DNA from: Lachnospiraceae bacterium oral taxon 096
GTDB lineage: Bacteria > Bacillota > Clostridia > Lachnospirales > Lachnospiraceae
Length of the DNA: 64,000 bases
Assembly (NCBI GenBank): GCA_018141845.1
Contig: CP073340.1
Span: 413,001-477,000 of the forward strand
Direction of reading: 5' to 3'
This document shows positions 26,886-37,667 of this stretch, in pieces; position 1 is the first letter of the stretch; every line of letters starts with the position of its first letter. The translations under genes were made by a program, and so were the position numbers. The notes under the pieces were generated by a model. That model was not told the origin of the DNA and did not search any database. It saw only the letters and a program-made list of their open reading frames with translations.

Positions 26886-27053
26886 ATGAGTAAAAAATGG
26901 ACAATTGTATGTACACGGTGTGGAAAATCTGATGGTAATATTAGAACTACTTCTAATGGAGCACCACCTACTGGCACAGTAACCTCTATTGGAGGCAAAT
27001 GTCCTTGCACTCCAGATAAGAAACATAGACCAAAATGGACACCTATAGATTAA
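26886..27053 (+). CDS. Small cysteine-rich (zinc-ribbon-like) protein
   Basis: The 55-residue product is one I do not recognise. It begins MSKKWTIVCTRCGKSDGN and ends CPCTPDKKHRPKWTPID. The CxxC pair (residues 9 and 12) and a second CxC pair (residues about 39 and 41) could bind zinc. AAGGGAG lies eight bases upstream of the ATG. It has its own promoter with a TA repeat. It ends 6 bp before the left terminal repeat of the IS1182-type island, so a longer original gene may have been cut, although the stop lies outside the repeat. Confidence 0.6.
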   Translation: MSKKWTIVCTRCGKSDGNIRTTSNGAPPTGTVTSIGGKCPCTPDKKHRPKWTPID

Positions 27054-27089
27054 CAAATTGGGGCTGTCGGGAAATGGCAGCCATAAAAA

Positions 27090-27122
27090 GGGAGGAGCAA
27101 CTCAAAATGAGTCACTCCTCCC
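27090..27122. terminator. Hairpin inside the left end of the IS1182-type island
   Basis: GGGAGGAGCAACTCA and TGAGTCACTCCTCCC form a long hairpin ahead of the transposase start, with TTTTT shortly after. It probably blocks transcription entering from outside. Confidence 0.6.
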
Positions 27123-27190
27123 TAAGTTTTTACATAAAAAAAGATGGCTAATGACAACCATCTTTCTCCGTTACATGTTATAATGTAACT

Positions 27191-27355
27191 ATGCTTACAG
27201 TTAATTATTATAATGACTTTTTTGAAATAGGTCAACAGAAAATCAACTTTAGTTTCTATGAATTGAGTTTACCCGATGACGATCCGGTCTATACCCTAAA
27301 AAAAGTTATGGAGGATTTAAATTTTTCCGGACTGTATGAATCTACAGTTTCGTAG
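27191..27355 (+). pseudogene. IS1182-family transposase, N-terminal remnant
   Basis: The 54-codon reading frame begins MLTVNYYNDFFEIGQQKINF and runs through FYELSLPDDDPVYTLKKVMEDL. This is the start of IS1182-type transposases, which continue past 500 residues. The similarity ends near FSGLY, where the sequence switches to a recombinase fragment on the other strand, and a stop follows at 27353. Confidence 0.75.
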
Positions 27356-27543
27356 TCTAAATCTTCAAAGCCTACTTCATTTAATTTTATGTTTTTCTTT
27401 TTTAGAATATATTCTAATAGCTTATGGATAGCACTACGGTACGCTTTAATTGTGTGGATACTTGCACATCTTTGTACAGGTAAATAATGATTGAAATAAT
27501 CATTAAGTGTCTGAAAAAACACTTCATCTTTTAATCTTCCCAT
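27345..27543 (-). pseudogene. Tyrosine recombinase, N-terminal fragment
   Basis: The frame starts MGRLKDEVFFQTLNDYF with GGAGG upstream and continues RCASIHTIKAYRSAIHKLLEYILKK, the SAM-like core-binding domain of phage-type integrases. It breaks off near DYETVD at the junction with the transposase remnant, so the catalytic domain is absent. The start overlaps the end of another recombinase frame by 13 bp, as in tandem integrase genes. Confidence 0.65.
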
Positions 27544-27650
27544 AGCGTTACCTCCGGTAAAATTTTTTGCATATAATTCCAATCAATACTGGATGATTTC
27601 ATTAAATTTTCCGGTAGAATATGAATGTAATATGCTGTAGCTGATAATGA
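27531..27650 (-). pseudogene. Tyrosine recombinase, C-terminal fragment
   Basis: On the minus strand the frame SATAYYIHILPENLMKSSSI ends PEVTLWED followed by TAA at 27531-27533. AYYIHILPENL resembles the tail of integrases, with the catalytic tyrosine region. The rest of the gene is lost where the peptidase fragment begins. With the next frame it indicates that a multi-recombinase cassette was captured and truncated. Confidence 0.5.
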
Positions 27651-27933
27651 ATCATCTGGTTATAGTACAAGCATGAATGCTCAAAATTTAAGGGCTTTTA
27701 TAGATAATCGTAGACCTTTTATTTCGGGAATATTATGGCAAAATGGTGGAGGTCATGCAATAGTTGGCTGTGGATACGATACAAAAGAAGGGGTATTTTG
27801 GTTTAAAGATCCTGGAGTGGGTGTGACACCATTCTATAAAGTGAGTTCTCAGGCAATAGATTCTAATACATATTTTCAATATGGTCGTTCAGGATTTGGA
27901 AAATATAACAGTACAAACTATTATTACAGATAG
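27631..27933 (+). pseudogene. C39-like (papain-fold) peptidase, C-terminal fragment
   Basis: The open frame from the upstream stop at 27628 reads through NAQNLRAFIDNRRPFISGIL and NGGGHAIVGCGYDTKEGVFWFKDPGVG. This is the catalytic-histidine half of a papain-like C39-type peptidase domain: the His is in GGHAIVGCGY and the Asp or Asn region is KDPG. The cysteine half and any signal peptide are missing, so it should be inactive. It lies 9 bp upstream of the membrane protein gene, suggesting the two once formed an operon. Confidence 0.6.
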
Positions 27934-27942
27934 GAGGATACC

Positions 27943-28803
27943 ATGAAAAGGATAAAATCAACTATAGTATTTGTATTTATATTAGCTATTATACTATCTT
28001 CAAATAGAGAGGTGTATGCTATGACACCACCAAGTAGTGATGAGTTAAGAGAGGCATATAGATATAGTGTGGAACGTTCACGTGAAATTATGCAGGAGCC
28101 AATGGAAAATGAAGAATTGGCAGAAATAGTACCGATTTTGGATAATACAGACGCATATTTTGTGTTCCAAGCAATGAATATAAGCGAAATTGAAAGTGAA
28201 GAACAACTAAGTAAACTTATAGATGAAGCAAATAGTGATACTATAGACCAAACTAATGCAATTTGGGTTGCTACGCAATGGAATGCTGATGATACATATG
28301 AAGAATTGTATTTTATGAAAAATGAAAATGGTGTTTTAGAGCATCCTGCGTCAGGGGTTACATATGATAAAAATGACTTAATTACAACAAAGATTTCAAA
28401 TTTACTTGGAGAACAGTACAATTCGAGTATGAAAGATTTGCTAGTTTTCGGTATGGATAGGACCACCCCGTTTGGAAGCAATGTATTGGTGAAAAGATTT
28501 GAAGATGGAAGCATAAGGATTGGCATTTTATGGGATATGGATTATTACGGTTTTCCTGTCAAGTCAGGATTTTATACTCTTGAAGAAATAAAGGGGATTA
28601 TATCAGATTATCAAAAAAAATATCCAGAGATGCGTTATTCTACCCCTAGTAATGCAGAAAATACAGCTCCTGAAGATGTAGTATATAGTGGAACTTCATC
28701 AACAAGTAAACCTACTAAATATTATGTACCAATAGCTTTAATTATATTTGTTGCATTAATCGTGGGGTGGATTATTATATACAGAAAAAGAAGTTTAAAG
28801 TGA
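27943..28803 (+). CDS. Secreted, C-terminally anchored protein of unknown function
   Basis: The 286-residue protein has a signal peptide (MKRIKSTIVFVFILAIILSS, cleavage probably near VYA), an extracytoplasmic domain of about 205 residues, a Ser/Thr/Pro-rich stalk (about 228-250) and one C-terminal helix (about 253-275) followed by the basic YRKRSLK. It is therefore a type I membrane protein. I recognise no family. AGGAGG lies upstream of the ATG and the gene appears intact. It follows the remnant of a C39-like peptidase and is enclosed by IS1182-type transposase ends, so it is passenger DNA. Confidence 0.7.
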   Translation: MKRIKSTIVFVFILAIILSSNREVYAMTPPSSDELREAYRYSVERSREIMQEPMENEELAEIVPILDNTDAYFVFQAMNISEIESEEQLSKLIDEANSDTIDQTNAIWVATQWNADDTYEELYFMKNENGVLEHPASGVTYDKNDLITTKISNLLGEQYNSSMKDLLVFGMDRTTPFGSNVLVKRFEDGSIRIGILWDMDYYGFPVKSGFYTLEEIKGIISDYQKKYPEMRYSTPSNAENTAPEDVVYSGTSSTSKPTKYYVPIALIIFVALIVGWIIIYRKRSLK

Positions 28804-28805
28804 TG

Positions 28806-29087
28806 AAGATCAATGAAGTATGGGAAGATCTTCGAGAAAAGTCATATGCTAACATACAGAGTGAAAAGGGCATTCTGAAACGACAGACACGCTCTATTCA
28901 AACAGAAGGTCATTTTGGAGATATTAAAGAAAATGAAGATTTCCGACGCTTCAATTATCGTTCTTCAGATAAGATATATAAAGAATTTATGCTTTTTGCG
29001 ATAGGAAGAAATATAAATAAATATCATCGTTTTCTCCATGCAAAGCTAAAGAAATTTGAAGGAAAACTACAGGAGAAAACAGCATAA
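28806..29087 (+). pseudogene. IS1182-family transposase, C-terminal remnant
   Basis: The frame shows SIQTEGHFGDIKENEDFRRF, with the last catalytic glutamate of DDE transposases, and ends FMLFAIGRNINKYHRFL. It aligns with RSIQAEGTFGIMKSN and LLVAIGHNLYKYQKK in the intact transposase at 39673-41247, but is clearly divergent from it. The N-terminal part is missing, so it is inactive. Confidence 0.82.
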
Positions 29088-29159
29088 GAAAAAATTTAAA
29101 GACAAAATTTCAGCCAAGGGGGTTTTATGCCCAAAAATAGACAGTATTATAGAAAAACA

Positions 29160-29213
29160 AAATATCCTGACAAAGTCACAAAGCCAAAACGCCTTGTATT
29201 TGTCAGGATATTT
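29160..29213. terminator. Long hairpin inside the right end of the IS1182-type island
   Basis: AAATATCCTGACAAA and TTTGTCAGGATATTT are perfect 15-bp arms around a 24-base loop, located between the transposase remnant and the right terminal repeat. Confidence 0.55.
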
Positions 29214-29268
29214 CTATTTCGCTCTGCGGGAAGTAAAATTACTTATTTCCCGACAGCCCCTTTTTATT

Positions 29269-29703
29269 TTATTCCAATATCACAGTAAATGGTCCATCAT
29301 TAACTAAACTCACCTGCATATCTGCACCAAATTCTCCTGTCTGGATGTCAATGCCCGTTTCTTTTGCTTTCGCAATGATATATTCGTAGAGTTCATTGGC
29401 ACGATCTGGCTTTTGTGCATTGGTAAAGCTTGGGCGGTTCCCATCCCAACAATTTGCCATCAAGGTAAATTGTGACACAAGTAGGAGTGCCCCGCCCACA
29501 TCTTGAATGGAGAGATTGGTCTTTCCATTCTCATCTGCAAAAATACGCAACTTCATCAACTTTTGCAAAAATTTATCGGCAATTTTTTCATCATCTTCCA
29601 GTCCAATGCCAATAAACACCAACAGTCCCTTTTCGATTTCTCCTGAAACTCTTCCCTCAATCTCTACCTTGGCGTGATTGACTCTCTGTATAACAAACTT
29701 CAT
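29269..29703 (-). CDS. dtd: D-aminoacyl-tRNA deacylase
   Basis: Dtd hydrolyses D-amino acids (and misacylated glycine) from tRNA. The product has the family start MKFVIQRVNHAKVEIEGRVSGEI, the active-site SQFTLMANCWDGNRPSF and the C-terminal LVNDGPFTVILE, a complete length of 144 residues. I used the ATG at 29703 because AGGAGAAAG precedes it; a longer frame to 29745 overlaps greA. The stop lies 8 bp from the right terminal repeat of the IS1182-type island, so the island inserted just after the gene without damaging it. Confidence 0.92.
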   Translation of the reverse strand: MKFVIQRVNHAKVEIEGRVSGEIEKGLLVFIGIGLEDDEKIADKFLQKLMKLRIFADENGKTNLSIQDVGGALLLVSQFTLMANCWDGNRPSFTNAQKPDRANELYEYIIAKAKETGIDIQTGEFGADMQVSLVNDGPFTVILE

Positions 29704-29713
29704 TTTCTTTCTC

Positions 29714-30211
29714 CTAAAATGAACGGATATCATCATCGGTATCATCGGTGCGTATCCCTGTGATTTTTACATAGTAACCTGCACTCTCCGATGTCTTTAC
29801 ATAGACTCGATCTCCCACCTTGTGCTTTAATAGTGCCTTGCCTATTGGCGACTCAATACTGATGCGATTGTCAAGGGAATGTCCCCTGATCGGTGTGACA
29901 ATCTTATAAGTCTCTATCTCATCATCATCTTCAAAATAGACATCCACAATTTTATTGAGACCAACTTCATCGTCGCTTGCATTGTCTTCAATCACATTGG
30001 CAAATCGAATCATTCTTGTGAGATAATTGATGCGGCCCTCATTTTGATTCTTCTCTCGCTTTGCAGCATAGTACTCAAAGTTTTCAGAGAGATCTCCCTG
30101 TGCTCTTGCCTCCTTGACGGCAGCAATGAGTTGTGGACGCAACACTAATTTTCTGTGCTCAATCTCTGCCTCAATCTTTGCAATGTCCTCCTTTGTCAAC
30201 TTTTCTGCCAT
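29714..30211 (-). CDS. greA: GreA/GreB-family transcription elongation factor
   Basis: The protein rescues backtracked RNA polymerase by stimulating transcript cleavage. It starts MAEKLTKEDIAKIEAEIEHRK and shows the coiled-coil tip acidic residues in ARAQGDLSENFEYYAAKREK and the C-terminal FKBP-like domain SPIGKALLKHKVGDRV. Its length of 165 residues fits. I placed the start at 30211, after GAGGATATAG. A strong promoter at 30243-30272 serves greA and dtd. The C-terminus has an acidic extension (DDTDDDIRSF). Confidence 0.9.
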   Translation of the reverse strand: MAEKLTKEDIAKIEAEIEHRKLVLRPQLIAAVKEARAQGDLSENFEYYAAKREKNQNEGRINYLTRMIRFANVIEDNASDDEVGLNKIVDVYFEDDDEIETYKIVTPIRGHSLDNRISIESPIGKALLKHKVGDRVYVKTSESAGYYVKITGIRTDDTDDDIRSF

Positions 30212-30242
30212 TTCTATATCCTCACTTTTTCTTTTATTGACA

Positions 30243-30272
30243 AGTATAGCACAAAGGAGAGTTTCCAAGCAA
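30243..30272 (-). promoter_or_regulatory. greA promoter embedded in the ATP synthase terminator
   Basis: On the minus strand TTGCTT (30267-30272) and TATACT (30243-30248) are 18 bp apart. The -35 box lies within the loop of the upstream operon terminator. Confidence 0.55.
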
Positions 30273-30289
30273 TCCCCTGAAAACTCTCC
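30256..30289 (-). terminator. Terminator of the ATP synthase operon
   Basis: GGAGAGTTTTCA and TGGAAACTCTCC form the stem on the minus strand, followed by TTTG, about 45 bp after the atpC stop. Confidence 0.75.
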
Positions 30290-30333
30290 CCATTTATCAT
30301 TCTCTTTATGAAATATGAAATAACAATAACTTA

Positions 30334-30746
30334 CTACAGTCCATTCTTGACATCTATTCTGACCAACGCACGCTTTAGGGCAATCTCTGCACGTAGCGTA
30401 TCAATGTCTCCTGACTTTTCGCTGATACGCTTTTGTGCTCTGTCTCTTGCTGCCTCTGCACGCTTTTCGTCAATCTCATCTGGCCACTCACAGGTTTCTG
30501 CCAAAATCACCACTTCCGTCTGTGTCACCTGAGAAAATCCTGCCATCAATGTCGCTACCTTCTTGACATCATTTGACTCAGTAATCACTAAACTTCCCGG
30601 TGAAATAATGGAAGTCATTGGAATATGCCCTGGAAGAATGCCAATGCGTCCCTCTGTCGTCGTAAACTCTACTTTGAGAACATCTCCTGTATAGAACTCT
30701 CTCGTCGGTGTGATAATCTTTAACTTAAATTGATCTGCCATAGGCA

Positions 30747-30747
<1 letters not shown>
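30334..30747 (-). CDS. atpC: ATP synthase F1 epsilon subunit
   Basis: Epsilon links the central stalk to the c-ring and inhibits ATP hydrolysis. The 137-residue protein has the N-terminal beta-sandwich (FKLKIITPTREFYTGDVLKVEF and RIGILPGHIPMTSIISPG) and the C-terminal helical hairpin rich in Arg, Glu and Ala. It is the last gene of the operon and shares one base with the atpD stop. Confidence 0.93.
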
Positions 30748-32162
<1,415 letters not shown>

Positions 32163-33035
32163 TTAATTGATCGCATTGGCACCGGCCACGATCTCTGTCA
32201 ACTCCTGTGTAATTGCACCCTGACGAGCACGATTGTACAAAAGTCCCAATGACTGAATTAATTCATCAGCATTGTTTGTCGCACTGTCCATTGCATTCAT
32301 TCTTGCACCATTTTCTGATGCCAATGCCTGCATCAACCCACCATAAATGATGGAGGACATATATTTTGGAACAATGGCATTTAAAACCTCTTCTTCATTT
32401 GGAGAATAGTTCATCAATGTCCTTGGTCCACTTTCTGTCTTTGCATTCTCTCGACCCTTTAAAATATCCTCCGCCGAAATAGGAAGAAGCTTTAAAAATG
32501 TCGGGATGTGCACGACGGTATTTTTAAAATTTGTATATGCGAGATAAATCTCTGCGATTTCTCCCTTTGCAAAGCCATCGAGAAGTACCTTTGTCATATC
32601 TGCTGCATCTTGATAAGTTGGCTCGTTGATTACCTCTGAGTATTCCCCAGCAATGGTATATCCTCTTCTTTCCAATCCTTCCTTACCCTTTCTACCCACA
32701 GCATAGACCACTGTGTCCTCTTTTTTTAGATTCGCACTTACAAGTTTAATGATATTGTTGTTGTAGCCACCAGCCAAACCTCGGTTTGCAGTGATGACAA
32801 TCACCGCTTTTTTACCTTTTTGCCCACTCTTTAAGTACTTGTGTGAGATATTTTCACTCTTTTCAAGAATGGAAGCAATGGTCTCATACATCAAGTCAAA
32901 ATATGGCTTTGACTCCTCTGCTCTTGCCCTTGCCTTTTGCAATTTTACGGTGGATACCAATTTCATCGCCTTTGTAATCTGTTCAGTACTTTGAATACTC
33001 TCGCGGCGGCGTTTGATTTCTTTCATCGAAGCCAT
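32163..33035 (-). CDS. atpG: ATP synthase F1 gamma subunit
   Basis: Gamma is the rotor shaft inside the alpha-beta hexamer. The 290-residue protein has the conserved N-terminal coiled coil (MKEIKRRRESIQSTEQITKAMKLVSTVKLQKA) and the C-terminal RMNAMDSATNNADELI with RQGAITQELTEIVAGANAI. It lies between atpA and atpD with short gaps. Confidence 0.96.
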   Translation of the reverse strand: MASMKEIKRRRESIQSTEQITKAMKLVSTVKLQKARARAEESKPYFDLMYETIASILEKSENISHKYLKSGQKGKKAVIVITANRGLAGGYNNNIIKLVSANLKKEDTVVYAVGRKGKEGLERRGYTIAGEYSEVINEPTYQDAADMTKVLLDGFAKGEIAEIYLAYTNFKNTVVHIPTFLKLLPISAEDILKGRENAKTESGPRTLMNYSPNEEEVLNAIVPKYMSSIIYGGLMQALASENGARMNAMDSATNNADELIQSLGLLYNRARQGAITQELTEIVAGANAIN

Positions 33036-33054
33036 TTCGAAGTATCACCTCTTT

Positions 33055-34554
<1,500 letters not shown>

Positions 34555-34584
34555 CTAGGTTCGCACCTGCTTTCTTTCTTATTC

Positions 34585-35130
34585 TTATATCTGTACATTG
34601 AGAAGATTTTTCTTGATACTATAGAGCTTCGTCTTGATACTTGAGTCGATAACACGATCCTTAATGCGAATGGTCATTCCTCCAATCAAGCTCTCATCCA
34701 CGCTATAATTCATCTCCATCTGATTATACTCTGTCGTCGCCAAGAGTTTTTTCTCAATCTCTTCTTCCTGTGATTTTGTCAAAGGCATAGCACTGACTAC
34801 ACTTGCCACGCCAATCCCCTTATATTCCTTAACGATAGAAATAAAGTAGGAAAAAATACGCTCAAATTCAGCCTGTCTCCCCTTATTGACCACAGTAATT
34901 AAAAATCCCATCAGCATATCTGAAACCTGATGTTCAAATATGGTATGAATGATCTGAGCCTTCTCTTCGCGACTAATTTTTGGCGAATTTAGAATTTTTC
35001 GTAAATCCATATTTTCTGCAAAAATGTCTCTTAATGCAGTCACCTCTTCGTAGGCTTGGTCAATTGCAGCCAAATCCTTCGCTGCCGCAAAAAGAGCATC
35101 GCCATAAACCTTCGACACTAATTTTGCCAT
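34585..35130 (-). CDS. atpH: ATP synthase F1 delta subunit
   Basis: Delta (OSCP-like) joins the F1 head to the b-subunit stator. The 181-residue protein shows the N-terminal YGDALFAAAK and the C-terminal SLIGGMTIRIKDRVIDSSIKTKL, both diagnostic. It overlaps the end of atpF by 13 bp, implying coupled translation. Confidence 0.93.
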   Translation of the reverse strand: MAKLVSKVYGDALFAAAKDLAAIDQAYEEVTALRDIFAENMDLRKILNSPKISREEKAQIIHTIFEHQVSDMLMGFLITVVNKGRQAEFERIFSYFISIVKEYKGIGVASVVSAMPLTKSQEEEIEKKLLATTEYNQMEMNYSVDESLIGGMTIRIKDRVIDSSIKTKLYSIKKNLLNVQI

Positions 35131-35633
35131 ATACCTTCACCCATTTCTTTTAATGTCTCATCCACAAGACTCGCCTGTACATCTACATTCATTGATGATG
35201 TAATGGCCTTTTGTGCGATGATCGCAGCAAGACCAACCATTTCCTGCTTCATATCATCCATGGCCTTTTTCTTCTCCATCTCAATCTGCTTGTTGGCTCT
35301 GTCTGTGATTCTCTCTGCCTCTTCTCTGGCATTGGAAAGAATTTCTTCTTCCTTAATCTTTGCTTTCTTTCTTGCATCTTCCAAAATGCGATCGGCCTCT
35401 TTATTGATGTCCTTAAGTTTGAACTCATATTCTGCCTTCATCGCATTGGCTTTTTCTTCCTTCGATGCCGCATCTTGTAATTCTGCTGCAATACGTTCTC
35501 TTCGGTCATTTAAGACCTTTCGTACTGGATCAAAGAGCAAATAAGTGAGAATTGCAAAAAGGATGAGCACATTTACACCGACGATCGCTGCATCCGCTAA
35601 AAGCTGCGGATCAAATCCTATCAGTCTGTCCAA
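35118..35633 (-). CDS. atpF: ATP synthase F0 b subunit
   Basis: This is the peripheral stalk subunit. The 171-residue protein has one N-terminal membrane helix (about residues 12-32, VGVNVLILFAILTYLLFDPVRKVL) followed by a long charged coiled coil. Gene position between atpE and atpH agrees. Confidence 0.95.
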   Translation of the reverse strand: MDRLIGFDPQLLADAAIVGVNVLILFAILTYLLFDPVRKVLNDRRERIAAELQDAASKEEKANAMKAEYEFKLKDINKEADRILEDARKKAKIKEEEILSNAREEAERITDRANKQIEMEKKKAMDDMKQEMVGLAAIIAQKAITSSMNVDVQASLVDETLKEMGEGIWQN

Positions 35634-35663
35634 TTGATTACCCCCTTCTCAAGTCTGCTCTTC

Positions 35664-35936
<273 letters not shown>

Positions 35937-35950
35937 TTAAAAAAATAATT

Positions 35951-36667
35951 TTATTCTAACTTATCGTTAATATAGACCATCGTAAGCATACAGAATACAT
36001 AGGTCTGAATAACGCCCGAGAATACATCGGTATAAATATGTAAGAAAGCTGGAATACCCAACCTAAGAATTAATGGCAACATTCCGTACCACAATCCCAT
36101 AATAATAACACCTGATAATAGGTTTGCAAACAAACGAAGTGAAATTGAAATTGGATTGGCAAATTCACCAATTAAATTAATTGGGAACAAAAATGGAAGT
36201 GGCTGGAACAGCGATGTAAAATGTCCAACGCCTCTATTTTTAATTCCTTGATAATTGACAATCAAAAAGGTAAACAATCCTAATAAGAATGTAACACCAT
36301 AATCTGCTGTCGGATTTCTAAGTCCAAGTAATCCACTCAAATTGGCTGTCAAAATAAAGAGAAATATTGTTCCAATATAGTTTAAAAATCTTGGTGCATT
36401 TTTTCCCAAGATACTTCCCCCCATTTTTTCAAGGGCTTCAAATGCAAGCTCGAGCACATTTTGAAATGGTCCTGGCACATCCGTCGCTCGATTCAATGCC
36501 CTTCTTGCAAAGAGAGCAAAGATAATCAAAACCAACATCACCACCCAGAGCGAAATAATCGTATCACCAATCCAAAGCTCCTGCCCAAATAGATGATACT
36601 TTAAAACACCGTGAATGGCAAAGTCTGTACTTCCCCTAGATGAACCCAATAACTTCAATATACTCAT
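35951..36667 (-). CDS. atpB: ATP synthase F0 a subunit
   Basis: The a subunit forms the ion half-channels against the c-ring. The 238-residue membrane protein has about five or six helices, with the essential arginine in PISISLRLFANLLSG and the late helices GVIQTYVFCMLTMVYI. Both fit AtpB. It follows the atpI-like gene. Confidence 0.96.
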   Translation of the reverse strand: MSILKLLGSSRGSTDFAIHGVLKYHLFGQELWIGDTIISLWVVMLVLIIFALFARRALNRATDVPGPFQNVLELAFEALEKMGGSILGKNAPRFLNYIGTIFLFILTANLSGLLGLRNPTADYGVTFLLGLFTFLIVNYQGIKNRGVGHFTSLFQPLPFLFPINLIGEFANPISISLRLFANLLSGVIIMGLWYGMLPLILRLGIPAFLHIYTDVFSGVIQTYVFCMLTMVYINDKLE

Positions 36668-36680
36668 CCCCTACCTCCTT

Positions 36681-37073
36681 TCATTTCATTAATTTATGTA
36701 TCAATGGCTGCAAATATGCCCCTGCTTTAATACCAAAAATTGAAAATACAATTCCCAGAACATTGACATATTTTGACTTCCAAAAGATAAACACGACGAC
36801 CACAAGAACGGCTTTTCTGACAAATGAATGGAGCATTGTTGTCCTCATTGCATACTTTTCATTCTTACTGGCCAGTGCATCTTCGGTTGTTCTTGCCATA
36901 TCTACCATCATAAAGATCATCACTAAAATTCCAACAACAATGCCAAGCTCCAGTGATGAAACCGTATAGCCCAATGGTTTTGCAACAAATCCTGCAACAA
37001 CCATTAGGAGTACTTCATAAATCATACTTGCGCCAACCATTTCAATGAGCACTCTTTTTAAATTCTTACTCAT
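36681..37073 (-). CDS. ATP synthase subunit I-like membrane protein
   Basis: The 130-residue protein has four hydrophobic segments and lies directly before atpB, the position of AtpI-type proteins that help c-ring assembly or bind divalent cations. Sequence similarity to AtpI is weak by eye, and the call rests mainly on topology and position. It overlaps the end of the AtpZ gene by 8 bp. Confidence 0.65.
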   Translation of the reverse strand: MSKNLKRVLIEMVGASMIYEVLLMVVAGFVAKPLGYTVSSLELGIVVGILVMIFMMVDMARTTEDALASKNEKYAMRTTMLHSFVRKAVLVVVVFIFWKSKYVNVLGIVFSIFGIKAGAYLQPLIHKLMK

Positions 37074-37353
37074 CCTTCTTCCTCAATATGCGGCTCTTTA
37101 CCTTTGGCATTACCACCTCTTTCTTATCTTTTTCACTTTTTTTCCTTTGTTCTTCTTTTTCTTCCTGTTCATCGCGCTCATTTTGTAAAATAACTGATTG
37201 AACCAAGCGATATCCTGACAGCAAACCGGCTAGCACACCAAGAAGCAAAAGGATCAATGTCCAATAGCCATGAAATACTTGGTCGATGCGATATCCAATA
37301 TAGGTGCACAAAAGAATAGGCGTCACTACACTAAATCCAAGCTGTGATACCAA
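37066..37353 (-). CDS. AtpZ/AtpI-family protein, start codon uncertain
   Basis: The small protein has two membrane helices (LGFSVVTPILLCTYIGYRID and TLILLLLGVLAGLLSGYRLV) and a long charged tail, the AtpZ pattern at the head of ATP synthase operons. The coordinate uses a TTG at 37353, but no ribosome site precedes it and family members usually have about ten more residues. The frame stays open upstream (NNRSVFRAIA), and an ATT at 37393-37395 behind GGGGGTGG is a possible rare start. The operon promoter is at 37422-37450. Confidence 0.7.
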   Translation of the reverse strand: MVSQLGFSVVTPILLCTYIGYRIDQVFHGYWTLILLLLGVLAGLLSGYRLVQSVILQNERDEQEEKEEQRKKSEKDKKEVVMPKVKSRILRKKDE

Positions 37354-37421
37354 TGCAATAGCACGGAAGACACTGCGATTATTTCCAGAGATAATACCAC
37401 CCCCAAATTAACATATCTTCA

Positions 37422-37450
37422 ATTATAACCTCCCATTATTCTTTTGTCCA
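37422..37450 (-). promoter_or_regulatory. ATP synthase operon promoter
   Basis: On the minus strand TGGACA (37445-37450) and TATAAT (37422-37427) are 17 bp apart and lie just upstream of the AtpZ-family gene. Confidence 0.65.
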
Positions 37451-37465
37451 TAAATATAAGAAAAA

Positions 37466-37497
37466 AAGACCGCCTAAGCTTACGCTCAAGCGATCTT
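37466..37497 (-). terminator. Terminator of the superoxide reductase-rubredoxin unit
   Basis: AAGATCGCTTGAGC and GCTTAGGCGGTCTT pair around GTAA on the minus strand, followed by a seven-base T run. Confidence 0.85.
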
Positions 37498-37510
37498 TAT
37501 ATTCCTTATA

Positions 37511-37666
37511 TTATGCCTGTGTGAACTGATCCTTGCCAACACCGCAGAGTGGACAAACGAAATCCTCTGGAACATCTTCCCACTTTGTTCCTGGTGCAAT
37601 GCCATTGTCTGGATCGCCTACAGTCTCATCATATTCCCAACCACAAACTTCGCAAATGTACTTCAT
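37511..37666 (-). CDS. Rubredoxin
   Basis: The 51-residue electron carrier has a single iron bound by four cysteines in the two knuckles ICEVCGW and [12 protein letters not shown]. All conserved aromatic and loop residues ([14 protein letters not shown]) are present. AGGAG lies upstream of the ATG at 37666, just before the stop of the superoxide reductase gene. It probably donates electrons to that enzyme. Confidence 0.95.
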   Translation of the reverse strand: MKYICEVCGWEYDETVGDPDNGIAPGTKWEDVPEDFVCPLCGVGKDQFTQA

Positions 37667-37667
37667 A

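Larger units (their letters stand above)
27060..29260 (+). mobile_element. Chimeric IS1182-type island with passenger genes
   Basis: Perfect 16-bp terminal inverted repeats (GGGGCTGTCGGGAAAT at 27060-27075 and its complement at 29245-29260) bound the region. Just inside are the first ~48 codons of an IS1182-family transposase (27191-27355) and its last ~90 codons (to 29087). The central ~370 codons are replaced by fragments of two tyrosine recombinases, a peptidase tail and an intact membrane protein gene. Strong hairpins at 27090-27122 and 29160-29213 lie near the ends. The interior is more A+T-rich than neighbouring genes. No clear target duplication is visible. With no transposase of its own it could only move in trans. 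Confidence 0.8.

Noticed and set aside
26822..27056. Minus-strand reading frames opposite the small cysteine-rich gene
   Set aside because: They start without ribosome sites and run through the TA repeat; the plus-strand frame has the promoter and ribosome site.
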